A DNA stretch of 64,000 nt from Treponema sp. J25 (lineage in GTDB: Bacteria > Spirochaetota > Spirochaetia > Treponematales > Breznakiellaceae): the NCBI RefSeq assembly GCF_004343725.1, contig NZ_PTQW01000003.1, positions 62,001 to 126,000 on the forward strand. The letters are read 5' to 3'. How positions within the stretch are numbered: the stretch's first letter is position 1; each line of letters starts with the position of its first letter. The notes under the pieces were generated by a model, which saw only the letters and a program-made list of their open reading frames with translations, made no database searches and was not told the DNA's origin. The translations under genes and the position numbers were made by a program. This document shows positions 17,429-26,385 of the stretch, piece by piece.

Positions 17429-19483
17429 ATGGGAGCCATTGACCTGCCCAAGAGCCCTAACGTGTTTCATCCGGAAAAGCCGAGTGCTGTCGGTTCACGG
17501 AACTCGCTGGCCCAGGAGTACCGGGACCAACAGAAAGAAGTGAACCAACTCCTCGAAGAGGAAACGAATAAAGTTCTCCATCACCTTCAGGCAAAGCTGC
17601 CGAAGGAGGTGCTCGAGCGGTTGGACGTGATGGGTGGTTTGAAGGAGAAGTTGTACAACTACTTCAACCAGAACTATCAGAACATGTTTAACCGGTACAT
17701 CGTGACCGCCGAAGACGAGATGGTCAAGAAGATCCGGAATTATATCGACAAGGAAGAAACCAAGGTCCTTGCTCGATATACCCCCAAGGAAATTGCGGAT
17801 CTCCTTGACCAGGTTGGTGGGGCCGACAAGTTCAACACCGGTGAAATTGAAAAATCCATCGTGAACATGTATGGTCACCTGCAGGGACACATCCAGCGGG
17901 GAGTGAACGACCTGGAAAACCTTACGAACAGCCTGTTGCGGCAAAAGACCGACGTAGGGGCCTTTATCCGGGGCGAAAATGCCTACTCGGTAGTAAAGTG
18001 CGCCTTCAAAGACAATATCACCAAGCCAAAGACGGTCTGCGATGTAAAGCTATCGGTGAACATCCTGGATTCGGAACTTATTAGCCCTATTTTCCACTAT
18101 CAGGTCACCGTAGAGTACCTCATTAAGGATCTCCTTTCCAAACACATCATGGACTGCATCGATAAGGAGATCGAAAAACTCAAGGATGAACGGATCGATC
18201 AGGGGCTCGAGGAACTGTCGGATAGCGAGATCATTTTTGCCAAGATGAATAAGGTGGAAAATTACACCGATGATAAGGTAGATGATCCAAAGTCCAAACG
18301 CTACTCGATCATTGCCAAGTCCCTCATGGACCGGATCAACGACCTGCGGGCCGAAATCGATCCGGCAACCTTCGATCAGCTCAATATTCGGGAAAATCTG
18401 AAGAAGATCATCGACATGGAGAATATCCGGAACCGGGGCTTTAATACCGCGATCAACTCCATCACCTCTATTCTGGATACCTCCAAGATGGGCTATCAGT
18501 ATATTGAAAACCTCAAGAATGCCCGGGAGCTTATTATTCGGGAATACGAAGATACGGATGTGGCGAACCTTCCCGATGAACGGTACCAGATCCGGCTGAA
18601 GTATTACGATAACGCCCAGCTGCAGGAAGAGCGCAAGGCCTACGATGTGCAGATTAAGAGCTTTGAGACCGAAGTGCAGCACCTCTGGGATGTGCTTGAG
18701 ATGATCTATGAGGACTCCAAGTTCCTTACCCGGATTACGGACTTTAATGACCTCGCGGCCCTCTACAAGAAAAAGATTAAGCGGAAGATTAAGGACCGCA
18801 CCGGGGATCCTCTCTATGAAGACATTGCCAAGGTGTGGGATGAAGTTTCCTTTATCAAACCCGGCGAGACCGAAGTAGAGCGGATGAACCGAACCTATCT
18901 CTACGAAAAAGACAAGATCCGGCATAAGCTGATCATGATGCGGGAAAAGATGAAGACCATGTATGGGTATCAGTATCCCATCCAGCGTCGGGTCATGGAA
19001 GAGCGGCTTAACTTCCTGGAAAAGGAATTTAACCGCTTTGATTACATGATTAATCCCTATCATATCCAGCCGGGTCTCTTGCTGGACGTGGATATCACCT
19101 CTATCAAGCGGAAAAAGGCAACCCTGGACGGGATGGCGAACGTCCTCAATGAATTCCTCCATGGGGTTTCTAAGGGCTTCCAGGATGCGGCCTTTGCTTC
19201 CTTCAGCCGCCGCCGGTCTACGGTACGGCAGGACATTGCCCAGTCCTTTGCAGAGTCTTCGAGCATTAAGGACGCGGTAGATCCGGGTAAAGCCTACCTG
19301 GATATGATCAATGCGGAGGAATCGAGCAGCGTGGTTTCTGCTCTGGCGGATTCGGCACCTGCTAAGACCACAGGACGTGGTCGCCCCGCAGCAAAAAAGG
19401 AAAGCGCCGCGGTGGTAGATAACACTGGTAAACGAGGACGTCCCCGGCGGAATGCCGAAAAGGGTGATATCCGGGAAGTTTAA
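17429..19483 (+). CDS. cfpA: Cytoplasmic filament protein A (CfpA)
   Basis: CfpA builds the ribbon of cytoplasmic filaments that runs under the periplasmic flagella in treponemes; T. denticola mutants are reported to divide poorly and show abnormal nucleoids. The 684 residues are almost wholly alpha-helical and charged, with coiled-coil stretches (residues about 25-65 and 225-270) and few hydrophobic runs, and match the treponemal family closely in length. Codon use is strongly biased, as in abundant proteins. The last about 40 residues form a basic tail with two RGRP cores (650-653 and 669-672), each the centre of an AT-hook. It is divergent from the vWA gene and followed by a Lys/Ala-rich protein and ppdK, as in T. 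pallidum. Confidence 0.93.
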   Translation: MGAIDLPKSPNVFHPEKPSAVGSRNSLAQEYRDQQKEVNQLLEEETNKVLHHLQAKLPKEVLERLDVMGGLKEKLYNYFNQNYQNMFNRYIVTAEDEMVKKIRNYIDKEETKVLARYTPKEIADLLDQVGGADKFNTGEIEKSIVNMYGHLQGHIQRGVNDLENLTNSLLRQKTDVGAFIRGENAYSVVKCAFKDNITKPKTVCDVKLSVNILDSELISPIFHYQVTVEYLIKDLLSKHIMDCIDKEIEKLKDERIDQGLEELSDSEIIFAKMNKVENYTDDKVDDPKSKRYSIIAKSLMDRINDLRAEIDPATFDQLNIRENLKKIIDMENIRNRGFNTAINSITSILDTSKMGYQYIENLKNARELIIREYEDTDVANLPDERYQIRLKYYDNAQLQEERKAYDVQIKSFETEVQHLWDVLEMIYEDSKFLTRITDFNDLAALYKKKIKRKIKDRTGDPLYEDIAKVWDEVSFIKPGETEVERMNRTYLYEKDKIRHKLIMMREKMKTMYGYQYPIQRRVMEERLNFLEKEFNRFDYMINPYHIQPGLLLDVDITSIKRKKATLDGMANVLNEFLHGVSKGFQDAAFASFSRRRSTVRQDIAQSFAESSSIKDAVDPGKAYLDMINAEESSSVVSALADSAPAKTTGRGRPAAKKESAAVVDNTGKRGRPRRNAEKGDIREV

Positions 19484-19700
19484 CCAGTGAATATAAAAAT
19501 ATTGGTGAAACTAATACAAATGGAGAAGTCCTCTGCTGAGGAACTTCTCTAGGAGAAAGAAAGGGAATGTAGAGTGCCAGAGAGGGTTATTTTACGTCCC
19601 CTTTTTTGTTAGTGGCCCCTATCCCTATAAGGGCGGAAAAGAATGAGCCGGCCTGCGGGTAAAAAGGGGCCTGTATTAAAAAAAATCCTGAGGAGGTCTT
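19484..19700 (+). other. Intergenic region after cfpA with a hairpin
   Basis: These 217 bases hold no gene I can support. A hairpin GAGAAGTCCTC...GAGGAACTTCTC (19522-19548) with one bulge follows the cfpA stop by about 40 bases but has no T run directly after it. A weak U-rich stretch comes later near 19600. It may be an inefficient terminator or processing site. Confidence 0.35.
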
Positions 19701-20714
19701 ATGGAACAGGTCATGGAAGTTCTTTCAACAAGGGCTGGATTTAATCGGGTAGTGCGGCATATCAAGAGCACGATTTCCTTGGTGGATGCCCTCTCTCAAA
19801 AGCAAAACCTGGCGGATTACGTGTATGAACTGGGGACTAAAGGCGAAGAGGTAAGTTCCCAGAGGATAGCCCTGCTTTTGCGGATGCTCCTGGTGGATAA
19901 GCTGGGGTATGCCTACGGGGCAGTCAATCTTGAGGATGTTCCAGATTCGCTAAAGACATTGGGAGAGGAATTCCAGAAATGGAAGGCCGTAGACCTGGTG
20001 GTGGCCTATTATCATCCTGACATGGATCTCCTCGTGGCAAATCCAAAAGATGAAGATCAATTGCAGCAATTAGAGCCCCTTAAGAAACACGAGTTACTTG
20101 TGGTGTATGCGGGTAAATTTGAAAAGGGGTCCGATGAACTCTGTCAAAAAGCGGTAGAAGTTGCCTTGGGCCTTTTTCAAAAAAAGAAGATTGTAATTCC
20201 TGAAGCGCTCTATGTGGGCGAATTTGGTATTAAGAAAAAGACTTCTTCTATGCCAAAAGAAACGGCCAAAAAAGAGACGGCTCGGGCCAGCAGTACCCGT
20301 AAAAAGAAAGCAACGGAAGGCAAGAAAACGGTGGCCGCGTCTTCTCCCGCGAAAACCCCTGCGCCTGCTACCACCGGTGTGGGACGGCGAATGACTCCCC
20401 TCTATTCAGTGGTGGTACAGAACGAATTGTTCCATAATGGTAACGTGGAAGCATGGAAGCGTATCATCGAAAGTTATAAAACGAAGTACCCTGATCTTGA
20501 AGTATATATTTATTACGAAGGGGAGCGGATCGTAAATATCAATTCCCTTTTCAAATGGGGGAAGGTAAAACACGGCAGTACTATTCAATTTGCAGTAGCA
20601 GGAGAAAATATCCGGGATGTGGCAAAGCTGCAGCGGTACCTTATGCAGGGAGCAAGTCCCCAGTTTGAGGCTTTTCTGAAGGGGCCCGTGAGCACGGTGC
20701 TTAAACTTTTTTAA
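19701..20714 (+). CDS. Conserved treponemal protein with Lys/Ala-rich linker, unknown
   Basis: I do not recognise a named family. Three parts are visible in 337 residues: an alpha/beta N-terminal region (about 1-175) ending in LYVGEFGIKKK; a linker (about 178-220) made mainly of Lys, Ala, Ser, Thr and Pro with repeats such as KKETA, RKKKA and GKKTVAA, resembling histone H1 tails; and a compact C-terminal domain (about 228-337) with LYSVVVQNELFHNGNVEAWK and VYIYYEGERIVNI. There is no signal peptide, so it should be cytoplasmic. An AGGAGG site precedes the ATG. It lies between cfpA and ppdK, the place of Tp0747 in T. pallidum. The basic linker suggests nucleic-acid or filament binding, which is inference. 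Confidence 0.7.
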   Translation: MEQVMEVLSTRAGFNRVVRHIKSTISLVDALSQKQNLADYVYELGTKGEEVSSQRIALLLRMLLVDKLGYAYGAVNLEDVPDSLKTLGEEFQKWKAVDLVVAYYHPDMDLLVANPKDEDQLQQLEPLKKHELLVVYAGKFEKGSDELCQKAVEVALGLFQKKKIVIPEALYVGEFGIKKKTSSMPKETAKKETARASSTRKKKATEGKKTVAASSPAKTPAPATTGVGRRMTPLYSVVVQNELFHNGNVEAWKRIIESYKTKYPDLEVYIYYEGERIVNINSLFKWGKVKHGSTIQFAVAGENIRDVAKLQRYLMQGASPQFEAFLKGPVSTVLKLF

Positions 20715-20732
20715 GGCAGGCGAGGACACACC

Positions 20733-23372
20733 ATGGATAATATATATTTTTTTAGTGGTCAGGATAGGCTCCCCAAAACGGTGGATCGAGAACTCCTTGG
20801 TATTCGGGGCCGTCAGGCAGTAGAATTTGCGGAACTTGGTTTTCCTATTCTTCCGGGTTTCATTATTGATGCCCGGCTTGCAAGTAAATTGGAATCCGTT
20901 GATATTCAGCGGGATATAAAAAAATTACTGGATAAATGTGCTCTTTTCGTGGATAAAAAAATAGGAGATCCTGATAACCCTCTCCTTTTGAAAATTGTGG
21001 TTTCTTCGAACCTGGCTATCAGTAACTATCCAACCCTCCATAATTTTGGATTGGTTCGCTCGGTGATCGATGGCTTTGCCCGTTGGGTGGGGAATCAGTT
21101 TGCCGCCCATGAGGTTCTTTTCTTAGTCCGGGGCATGCTTAAGATCGAAGAATTACTGGCTATCGCAGAGAACGATACGACCCGCTTGCCTGATGTACAG
21201 ATGCAACTGCGAAATGTGGAAGGAGAACTCAAGCAGGAGCATCCTGCTCGGGATGCCCTTTCGTATATGAACGAATATGCCCCCTATCTTCCCCTTGGTT
21301 TTTTTGACACCGCCGAAGACCAATTGATAAGTGCCCTGCGGCGTATTTCGCGGCTTCTTTCCAAGGATGAACAAAACGATAATGATACGGCCCTGATGGT
21401 ACAGCCAATGGTGTACGGGAACTATGGCAAAGACTCCTGTTCGGGTTTTTTCTTTTCCCGCAACATTGTAACCGGAGAAAAGAAACTTCAGGGTGAATTC
21501 TATCGGGAAAAATTTAATGAAATTGGAGCCCAGGGGCAACCCATAGAAAAGATTGGGATAGATCATCTAAAACAGCTTGAGCAAATAGCCTGGACCCTGG
21601 AAGATCGCTTTAAAGAAATTCGTCAGGTCCGTTTTACCGTAGAAAAGGGGAAGCTCTGGCTTATCGAACAGCGACCGGTGGAACAAAAGTCTACCCAGGC
21701 GGATATTAAATTGTTGCTGGATCTGGCGAGCCGCAAAGTCGTGGATGAGGCCTACATTGTGAAGGCTATTCAGCCACCGCGGCTCAACGAAATTCTCCAT
21801 CCGGTGATCGATTTTGCTTCGACCAAGGAACTGCCTAAATACACAGGTGGCATTTCCGGGGCCCCTGGGGCAGCAATTGGTCGGGTGTTTTTTAGTACCG
21901 AGGCGCTTCTTGAGGCCCATAAAGTGGCGCTCCAAAAAAATGAGGATGCCCGCTTTATTCTGGTAATGCCCGCTACCTTTGCGGATGATGTTAAGGCCAT
22001 CGAGGTTGCGACGGGGGTGCTTTCCTGTGAAGGGGGCTATTCGGCCCATGCATCGGTGGTGGCCCGTCAGTACGGAAAGGTGTCGGTGGTGGCGCCGGAA
22101 ATGAAAATCCGGGGGAAAAAAGCCACGCTGGGGGACCTTTCCTTTGGTGAAGGGGACTACATCACCCTGAATGTTCCCTATTATGGCGAACCATCGGTGT
22201 ATTTAGGCAAAGCCTCCCTTATTGAACCGGATCCCAAAGAGTCGGGCCTGCTGGAATATATCCAAATTTGTAAGAAATTTGTAAAGCATTTCCATGTCCG
22301 GGCCAATGCGGATAGTCCCCGGGATGCGGCTTTGGCTTCTTCCTTTGGGGCCGAAGGGATTGGTTTGTGCCGGACTGAGCACATGTTCTTCCATAAGGAT
22401 CGGATCAACGTATTCCGGGAGATGATCCTCTCGGATACACCGGCAGAACGGGCGGCGGCCCTTGAAAAATTGGAACCCATGCAGCGGGATGATTTTTATG
22501 GCATCTTTAAAGCCATGGCCGGTAAGGAGGTAACGATCCGCTTGCTGGATGCGCCGCTCCATGAATTCCTTCCCCATAACGATGAGGAACTTCAAGCCTT
22601 TATGGCATATCTCGAAAAAGCCCGGGGAAAGAAGCCCTCTAAGTCGGAACTCCTTGCCCGGATCGAAGCCCTTGCGGAATTTAACCCCATGCTCGGTCAC
22701 CGGGGCTGCCGTATCGCCGTCTCTTATCCAGAAATTTACGCCATGCAGGTGCGGGCCATCTTCGAGGCGGCCTACAAACTCCGGGAAGAAAAAATCGATG
22801 TGCGGCCAGAAATCATGGTGCCGGTGGTGATGAACGCCTCGGAGGTTAAGCTCATCATTTTTGGGAAAAAGATTGAAGGGAAAAACTATCGCGGGATTGT
22901 GGAAATTGAAGAAGAACTGCGGAATCAGCGAGGACTGAAACCCCTTTCCTATCGGGTTGGTACCATGATTGAACTTCCCGCCGCCGCCCTCGGCGCAGGA
23001 GAGATTGCCCGGTATGCCCAGTTCTTTAGTTTTGGCACCAACGACCTTACCCAGACAACGCTGGGTATTTCCCGGGATGATTTTACCTCCTTTATGCCCG
23101 ATTATACCCTGTTCGACCTTTTGGAAGGGAATCCCTTCAGTACCCTGGATCCCCGGGTAAAGGAACTGGTGGCCCTCGCGGTAGAGCGGGGTAAGATGAC
23201 CCGGCCTGACCTGGTGTGTGGCCTTTGTGGTGAACATGGGGCAAACCCGGCCAATGTGCGGTTCTGTATGGAAGCGGGGCTTGACTATGTGTCCTGTTCC
23301 TCCTATTCGGTGCCGATTGCGCTTCTTGCGGTAGCCCAGGCAGAGCTTGAGCGGACTGCCGTAAAGGGCTAG
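20733..23372 (+). CDS. ppdK: Pyruvate phosphate dikinase (treponemal type)
   Basis: PPDK interconverts pyruvate, ATP and phosphate with PEP, AMP and pyrophosphate, and lets fermenters use pyrophosphate in glycolysis. The 879 residues keep the central phosphohistidine domain (SCEGGYSAHASVVARQYGKV, catalytic His within SAH) and the C-terminal PEP/pyruvate barrel (GIGLCRTEHMFF, GHRGCRIAVSYPEIY, FSFGTNDLTQTTLG and CGLCGEHGA with the catalytic Cys). The N-terminal ATP-grasp part is divergent: the usual GGKGANLAEM reads GIRGRQAVEF, and VRSGARVSMPG reads VVSSNLAISNY at about 89-99. The ATG is 19 bases after the preceding gene, so the two are co-transcribed. The divergence could alter nucleotide use. 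Confidence 0.88.
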   Translation: MDNIYFFSGQDRLPKTVDRELLGIRGRQAVEFAELGFPILPGFIIDARLASKLESVDIQRDIKKLLDKCALFVDKKIGDPDNPLLLKIVVSSNLAISNYPTLHNFGLVRSVIDGFARWVGNQFAAHEVLFLVRGMLKIEELLAIAENDTTRLPDVQMQLRNVEGELKQEHPARDALSYMNEYAPYLPLGFFDTAEDQLISALRRISRLLSKDEQNDNDTALMVQPMVYGNYGKDSCSGFFFSRNIVTGEKKLQGEFYREKFNEIGAQGQPIEKIGIDHLKQLEQIAWTLEDRFKEIRQVRFTVEKGKLWLIEQRPVEQKSTQADIKLLLDLASRKVVDEAYIVKAIQPPRLNEILHPVIDFASTKELPKYTGGISGAPGAAIGRVFFSTEALLEAHKVALQKNEDARFILVMPATFADDVKAIEVATGVLSCEGGYSAHASVVARQYGKVSVVAPEMKIRGKKATLGDLSFGEGDYITLNVPYYGEPSVYLGKASLIEPDPKESGLLEYIQICKKFVKHFHVRANADSPRDAALASSFGAEGIGLCRTEHMFFHKDRINVFREMILSDTPAERAAALEKLEPMQRDDFYGIFKAMAGKEVTIRLLDAPLHEFLPHNDEELQAFMAYLEKARGKKPSKSELLARIEALAEFNPMLGHRGCRIAVSYPEIYAMQVRAIFEAAYKLREEKIDVRPEIMVPVVMNASEVKLIIFGKKIEGKNYRGIVEIEEELRNQRGLKPLSYRVGTMIELPAAALGAGEIARYAQFFSFGTNDLTQTTLGISRDDFTSFMPDYTLFDLLEGNPFSTLDPRVKELVALAVERGKMTRPDLVCGLCGEHGANPANVRFCMEAGLDYVSCSSYSVPIALLAVAQAELERTAVKG

Positions 23373-23502
23373 CCTACGGGCTGACCAAAACCGGTGTGGA
23401 AAAAGATCCGCTTTTGCTTCATAAGGTAGGAAATCTGCGACCAGGCTTCCCTCTTCAAAGGGAGAGGGAATGCGGGTGATGGGTTGTGTGCTAGATAGAT
23501 GA

Positions 23503-23537
23503 GCGGTGGCGCGCCATAGGTGTACCACCGCTATAAT
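23503..23537 (+). promoter_or_regulatory. Inverted repeat and -10 box before the HAD phosphatase gene
   Basis: GCGGTGG (23503-23509) and CCACCGC (23525-23531) are perfect inverted arms with a 15-base loop, directly followed by a consensus TATAAT (23532-23537). No good -35 box is present at the right distance. The layout suggests an activator or repressor site overlapping the promoter. Confidence 0.4.
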
Positions 23538-23555
23538 GGTAAACTCTTATATTCT

Positions 23556-24428
23556 ATGAATTTGTTTCAGTCTTCATTTCAGTTGCAAAATATTCGGGCC
23601 CTGGCCCTGGACCTGGATGGGACCATTTTACATACCGATGCTTCATTAGGAATTTATACGAAGGAGACCCTACGGCTTTGTATTGAAAAGGGGATAACGC
23701 TTATTTTTTGCACCGGCCGTAGTCCTGAAGGGGCCGAAGCCTACCGGGCAGCCATCGGCGCCAGTGGCCCTATGGTCTTTTATAATGGGGCCTGTGTGGT
23801 AGATGTTCCTGCAGGGGAGGTGTTACAGACCACTCTTCTTGAAAAAGAGGTGGTTCTTGACTGCCTTTCTCTTGTTCGGAAAGAGAACCTTCATTTTCAG
23901 GTGTATACCCCTGATAACCGGCTGTACTATGAGAGGGATCGATCGGAAGCACGGGCGTATGAAAAACGGACCGGTGTGCATGGTACGGTAGTTGATATCG
24001 AGCACCTTTTTATTGCTCCGCATAGGGGCACCCCTCACGGAAGCTATTATCCCGGGGTTATCAAGGCCATGGTTATTGCTCCACCCGACCGGCTTTCGCT
24101 TGTGGAATGTTTTCTTGATGAACGGTATGGCCCCGCGGTTTATCATACCCGCAGCCATGATACGTACCTTGAAATTCTTTCTCCCGCCGTTTCAAAGGGG
24201 AAGGCCCTTGCCCGGGCCCTGGAACTCCGGGGGCTTACCAAAGAACAAACCCTCGCCTTTGGGGATGGCGAAAATGACCTTCCCCTCCTCGATGTGGCCG
24301 CCTGCCTTGTGGCCCCCGAAAATGCGGATCCCCGCCTTAAAGAGCGGGCCTGCCAGGTGGTGCCTTCCTGTGATGAAGAAGGCCCCGCCCGCTTTATTCG
24401 CCAATATGTGCTAAAGACGGAAACCTAG
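23556..24428 (+). CDS. HAD-superfamily Cof-type (IIB) phosphatase
   Basis: Sugar-phosphate or nucleotide phosphatase of the HAD Cof family, 290 residues. All four motifs are visible: LDLDGTI (nucleophile Asp), IFCTGRSPEG, the Lys in AVSKGKALARAL, and FGDGENDLPLLDVA. The cap between motifs II and III is the C2 (IIB) type. I start at MNLFQSSFQL; a GTG 36 bases upstream lies inside the promoter. No Shine-Dalgarno is visible and the -10 box ends only 18 bases upstream, so the leader must be very short. Substrate cannot be read from sequence. Confidence 0.85.
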   Translation: MNLFQSSFQLQNIRALALDLDGTILHTDASLGIYTKETLRLCIEKGITLIFCTGRSPEGAEAYRAAIGASGPMVFYNGACVVDVPAGEVLQTTLLEKEVVLDCLSLVRKENLHFQVYTPDNRLYYERDRSEARAYEKRTGVHGTVVDIEHLFIAPHRGTPHGSYYPGVIKAMVIAPPDRLSLVECFLDERYGPAVYHTRSHDTYLEILSPAVSKGKALARALELRGLTKEQTLAFGDGENDLPLLDVAACLVAPENADPRLKERACQVVPSCDEEGPARFIRQYVLKTET

Positions 24429-24450
24429 GGGCCCTTTTGCTTTTTAGGAA

Positions 24451-25152
24451 TTAGAACAGGATAAGCTTTGCCCCGATGGTCCAGCGCAGGGGCATGAGGA
24501 TGTCGTCGATGGAGGGGATGAGGTATTCTTGGCCTGCTTTTAAGGAGTCATAGTAATTAGCATCATATTTCCCTTTGAGCTGACTAAAGCTGGGCCGCAC
24601 AAAGTTGAACTTGATAAAGAACCCTACTGGTTTAATATTCACACCCAATCCTGCTCCCATGGTAAGATAGGCCGAGGCCATAAGGGGATCGTCATCATCG
24701 ATATAAGGATCTAGGGCTGAATAACTATTAAGTTGATTCTTGTAGTAGTAGTCATAGGCTACCATCCCTATTCCACCTTCTACAAAAGGATCAAGGAATG
24801 CGGCTCCTCCGAGGAAATGGTAAGAAAGGTACAAACATACATCGTAGGTGTAGAGGTCAAACAGGTGATCCTCGTACGTGCCGCTATAATTGTCATAATT
24901 ATCATAGGTAGCTGGGGGCTGATAATTAAAGCTTAATCCCAATCCCCAGTTTTTACCCAGGATTTCCGCAAAGGCGCCAAAGAACACTCCCTGGCCATTG
25001 TTAAAATCCTCAAACACCTGTTTCAGGCTGGGCCAGTTTCCGCTGGCGTCCTTCTGGTAGTACTGGACTCCGCTTAACCCAAAGGTAATTTCCGCAAAGA
25101 GCCCCCCTGTTACCAAGGTAAGGATCGTCATTATAAGAATGGTCTTTTTCAT
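24451..25152 (-). CDS. Exported beta-barrel-like outer-membrane protein
   Basis: A 233-residue exported protein of unknown function. The signal peptide is clear (MKKTILIMTILTLVTGGLFA, cut before EITFG). The mature part has alternating amphipathic strands rich in Tyr, Gly and Asp (GLGLSFNYQPPATYDN, DLYTYDVCLYLSYHF, GGIGMVAYDYYYKNQ, GFFIKFNFVRPSF) and ends WTIGAKLILF with a terminal Phe, the usual beta-barrel assembly signal. It is convergent with the HAD gene and divergent from the PEGA-repeat gene. Confidence 0.65.
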   Translation of the reverse strand: MKKTILIMTILTLVTGGLFAEITFGLSGVQYYQKDASGNWPSLKQVFEDFNNGQGVFFGAFAEILGKNWGLGLSFNYQPPATYDNYDNYSGTYEDHLFDLYTYDVCLYLSYHFLGGAAFLDPFVEGGIGMVAYDYYYKNQLNSYSALDPYIDDDDPLMASAYLTMGAGLGVNIKPVGFFIKFNFVRPSFSQLKGKYDANYYDSLKAGQEYLIPSIDDILMPLRWTIGAKLILF

Positions 25153-25285
25153 GGTTCATTCCTCCATAATAAGGTTCCTTGATGAATAAGGAATCTAGAT
25201 CCGTTCTCAAATATAGCGCAGGGGATAAAAAAACAAGAGGGGCTTTTACAGTTTTTACAAAGTTGTTTTCTCTCGCCATTTTTAT

Positions 25286-25314
25286 TGAAAAATGTTTTTT
25301 CTCCTTATATACTT
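25286..25314 (+). promoter_or_regulatory. Sigma-70 promoter of the PEGA-repeat operon
   Basis: TTGAAA (25286-25291), 17-base spacer, TATACT (25309-25314): 5 of 6 in each box. The start codon lies 60 bases downstream with a GCGAGG site. It should drive the PEGA and SpoIIE-type genes. Confidence 0.75.
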
Positions 25315-25373
25315 TGAAGGTAAGCTGTCTCAGGCGTACAAGGAAAGAAATCTTTTTAATTGGCGAGGTATGT

Positions 25374-26348
25374 ATGAAGAATGTTCAAAGGCTTCTTGTT
25401 TTTTCTCTGGTAACAATCCTTGCGGCAAGCCTTTTTGCCCAGGCCATGGTCAATCTAACTATCGAGGCAAGCGAAGGCCCTGCCCAGGTCATTTTGAATG
25501 GAAAACTCTATGGAATGGCCAATCCCCGGCTTACCATCCGGGTGGCGCCGGGGATCTATGAACTAGTGGTCCGAAAATCGGGGCTCCCCGAATTCCGCCA
25601 GCGGATTACCGTCCCTGCCACAGGGCTGGTGGTACAGGCTCCCCTCGGGGCTCCTCAGACCTTGCCGCCTCCCCAAACGGCTCCCCAACCGATTAAACCC
25701 CTATACACCTTGTCGATACAGTCTAACGTAGCGGGTGCCCAGGTTTCGGTAAACGGAAGTAATCTGGGAAGCGCCCCTGTCCAGGCAAACGTAGAGGCGG
25801 GTACCTATCAGATTCAGGTTACCGCCAATGGATATGAGGTGTACCAGGCCAACATACAGGTTTCGGGGAATACGGTGGTAACGGCTAACCTGAAGCCCTT
25901 AAGTGGTCGGATTACCATTAGTGCCAACGTGAATGGCGCCGAGGTGTTCCTTAATGGGGTTCGCGCAGGGGTTACGCCCTTTACAACGGAACTTCCCTAT
26001 GGGAGCTATAATCTTAAGGTGAGTGCACCGGGATATCAGGACTATACGGCAGGAATTGTTGTATCCGGTCCTCAGAACCTGGTGGTTTCTCTCATCCCCA
26101 TGATGGGAACCATCCGGGTAAGCATCCCTGCCCCCTACCTGGTGCGGGATCATAAGAATCCCCTCTCCCTTATTGATCTGTATGTGGATGGGGTAAAACA
26201 GCGGGATCTTACCGTCCAGGTGGTGGCGGGGACCCGCAAGGTGACCCTCGTGACGGGGGTGATTACCTTTGAAACCACCCTCACGGTGGAGGCAGGACGG
26301 ACCTATGTTCTAGAACCCACCTTTGGTTTTACGGTACGGCAACAGTAA
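25374..26348 (+). CDS. Exported PEGA-repeat protein
   Basis: A 324-residue protein with a signal peptide (MKNVQRLLVFSLVTILAASL, cut after FAQ) and three PEGA-type modules of about 65-70 residues: VILNGKLYGMANPRLTIRVA with GIYELVVRKSGL; ISVNG-like QVSVNGSNLGSAPVQANVEA with GTYQIQVTANGY; and EVFLNGVRAGVTPFTTELPY with GSYNLKVSAPGY. A fourth divergent segment (LYVDGVKQRDLTVQVVAGTR) follows. PEGA domains are beta-sandwiches common in surface or periplasmic proteins, probably binding wall or matrix polymers. A Pro/Gln linker lies at about residues 90-110. It precedes the SpoIIE-type gene by 37 bases. Confidence 0.8.
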   Translation: MKNVQRLLVFSLVTILAASLFAQAMVNLTIEASEGPAQVILNGKLYGMANPRLTIRVAPGIYELVVRKSGLPEFRQRITVPATGLVVQAPLGAPQTLPPPQTAPQPIKPLYTLSIQSNVAGAQVSVNGSNLGSAPVQANVEAGTYQIQVTANGYEVYQANIQVSGNTVVTANLKPLSGRITISANVNGAEVFLNGVRAGVTPFTTELPYGSYNLKVSAPGYQDYTAGIVVSGPQNLVVSLIPMMGTIRVSIPAPYLVRDHKNPLSLIDLYVDGVKQRDLTVQVVAGTRKVTLVTGVITFETTLTVEAGRTYVLEPTFGFTVRQQ

Positions 26349-26385
26349 AACCAAAAATGCCCCAAGGGCATAACGAGGAGAGGGT

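Noticed and set aside
18050..19162. Long open frame opposite cfpA
   Set aside because: It is antisense to a clear treponemal family protein, has no ribosome site and an implausible composition rich in Ile, His and Leu.
22203..23528. Long open frame opposite ppdK
   Set aside because: It is antisense to conserved catalytic domains; no homology pattern or start signal is seen.
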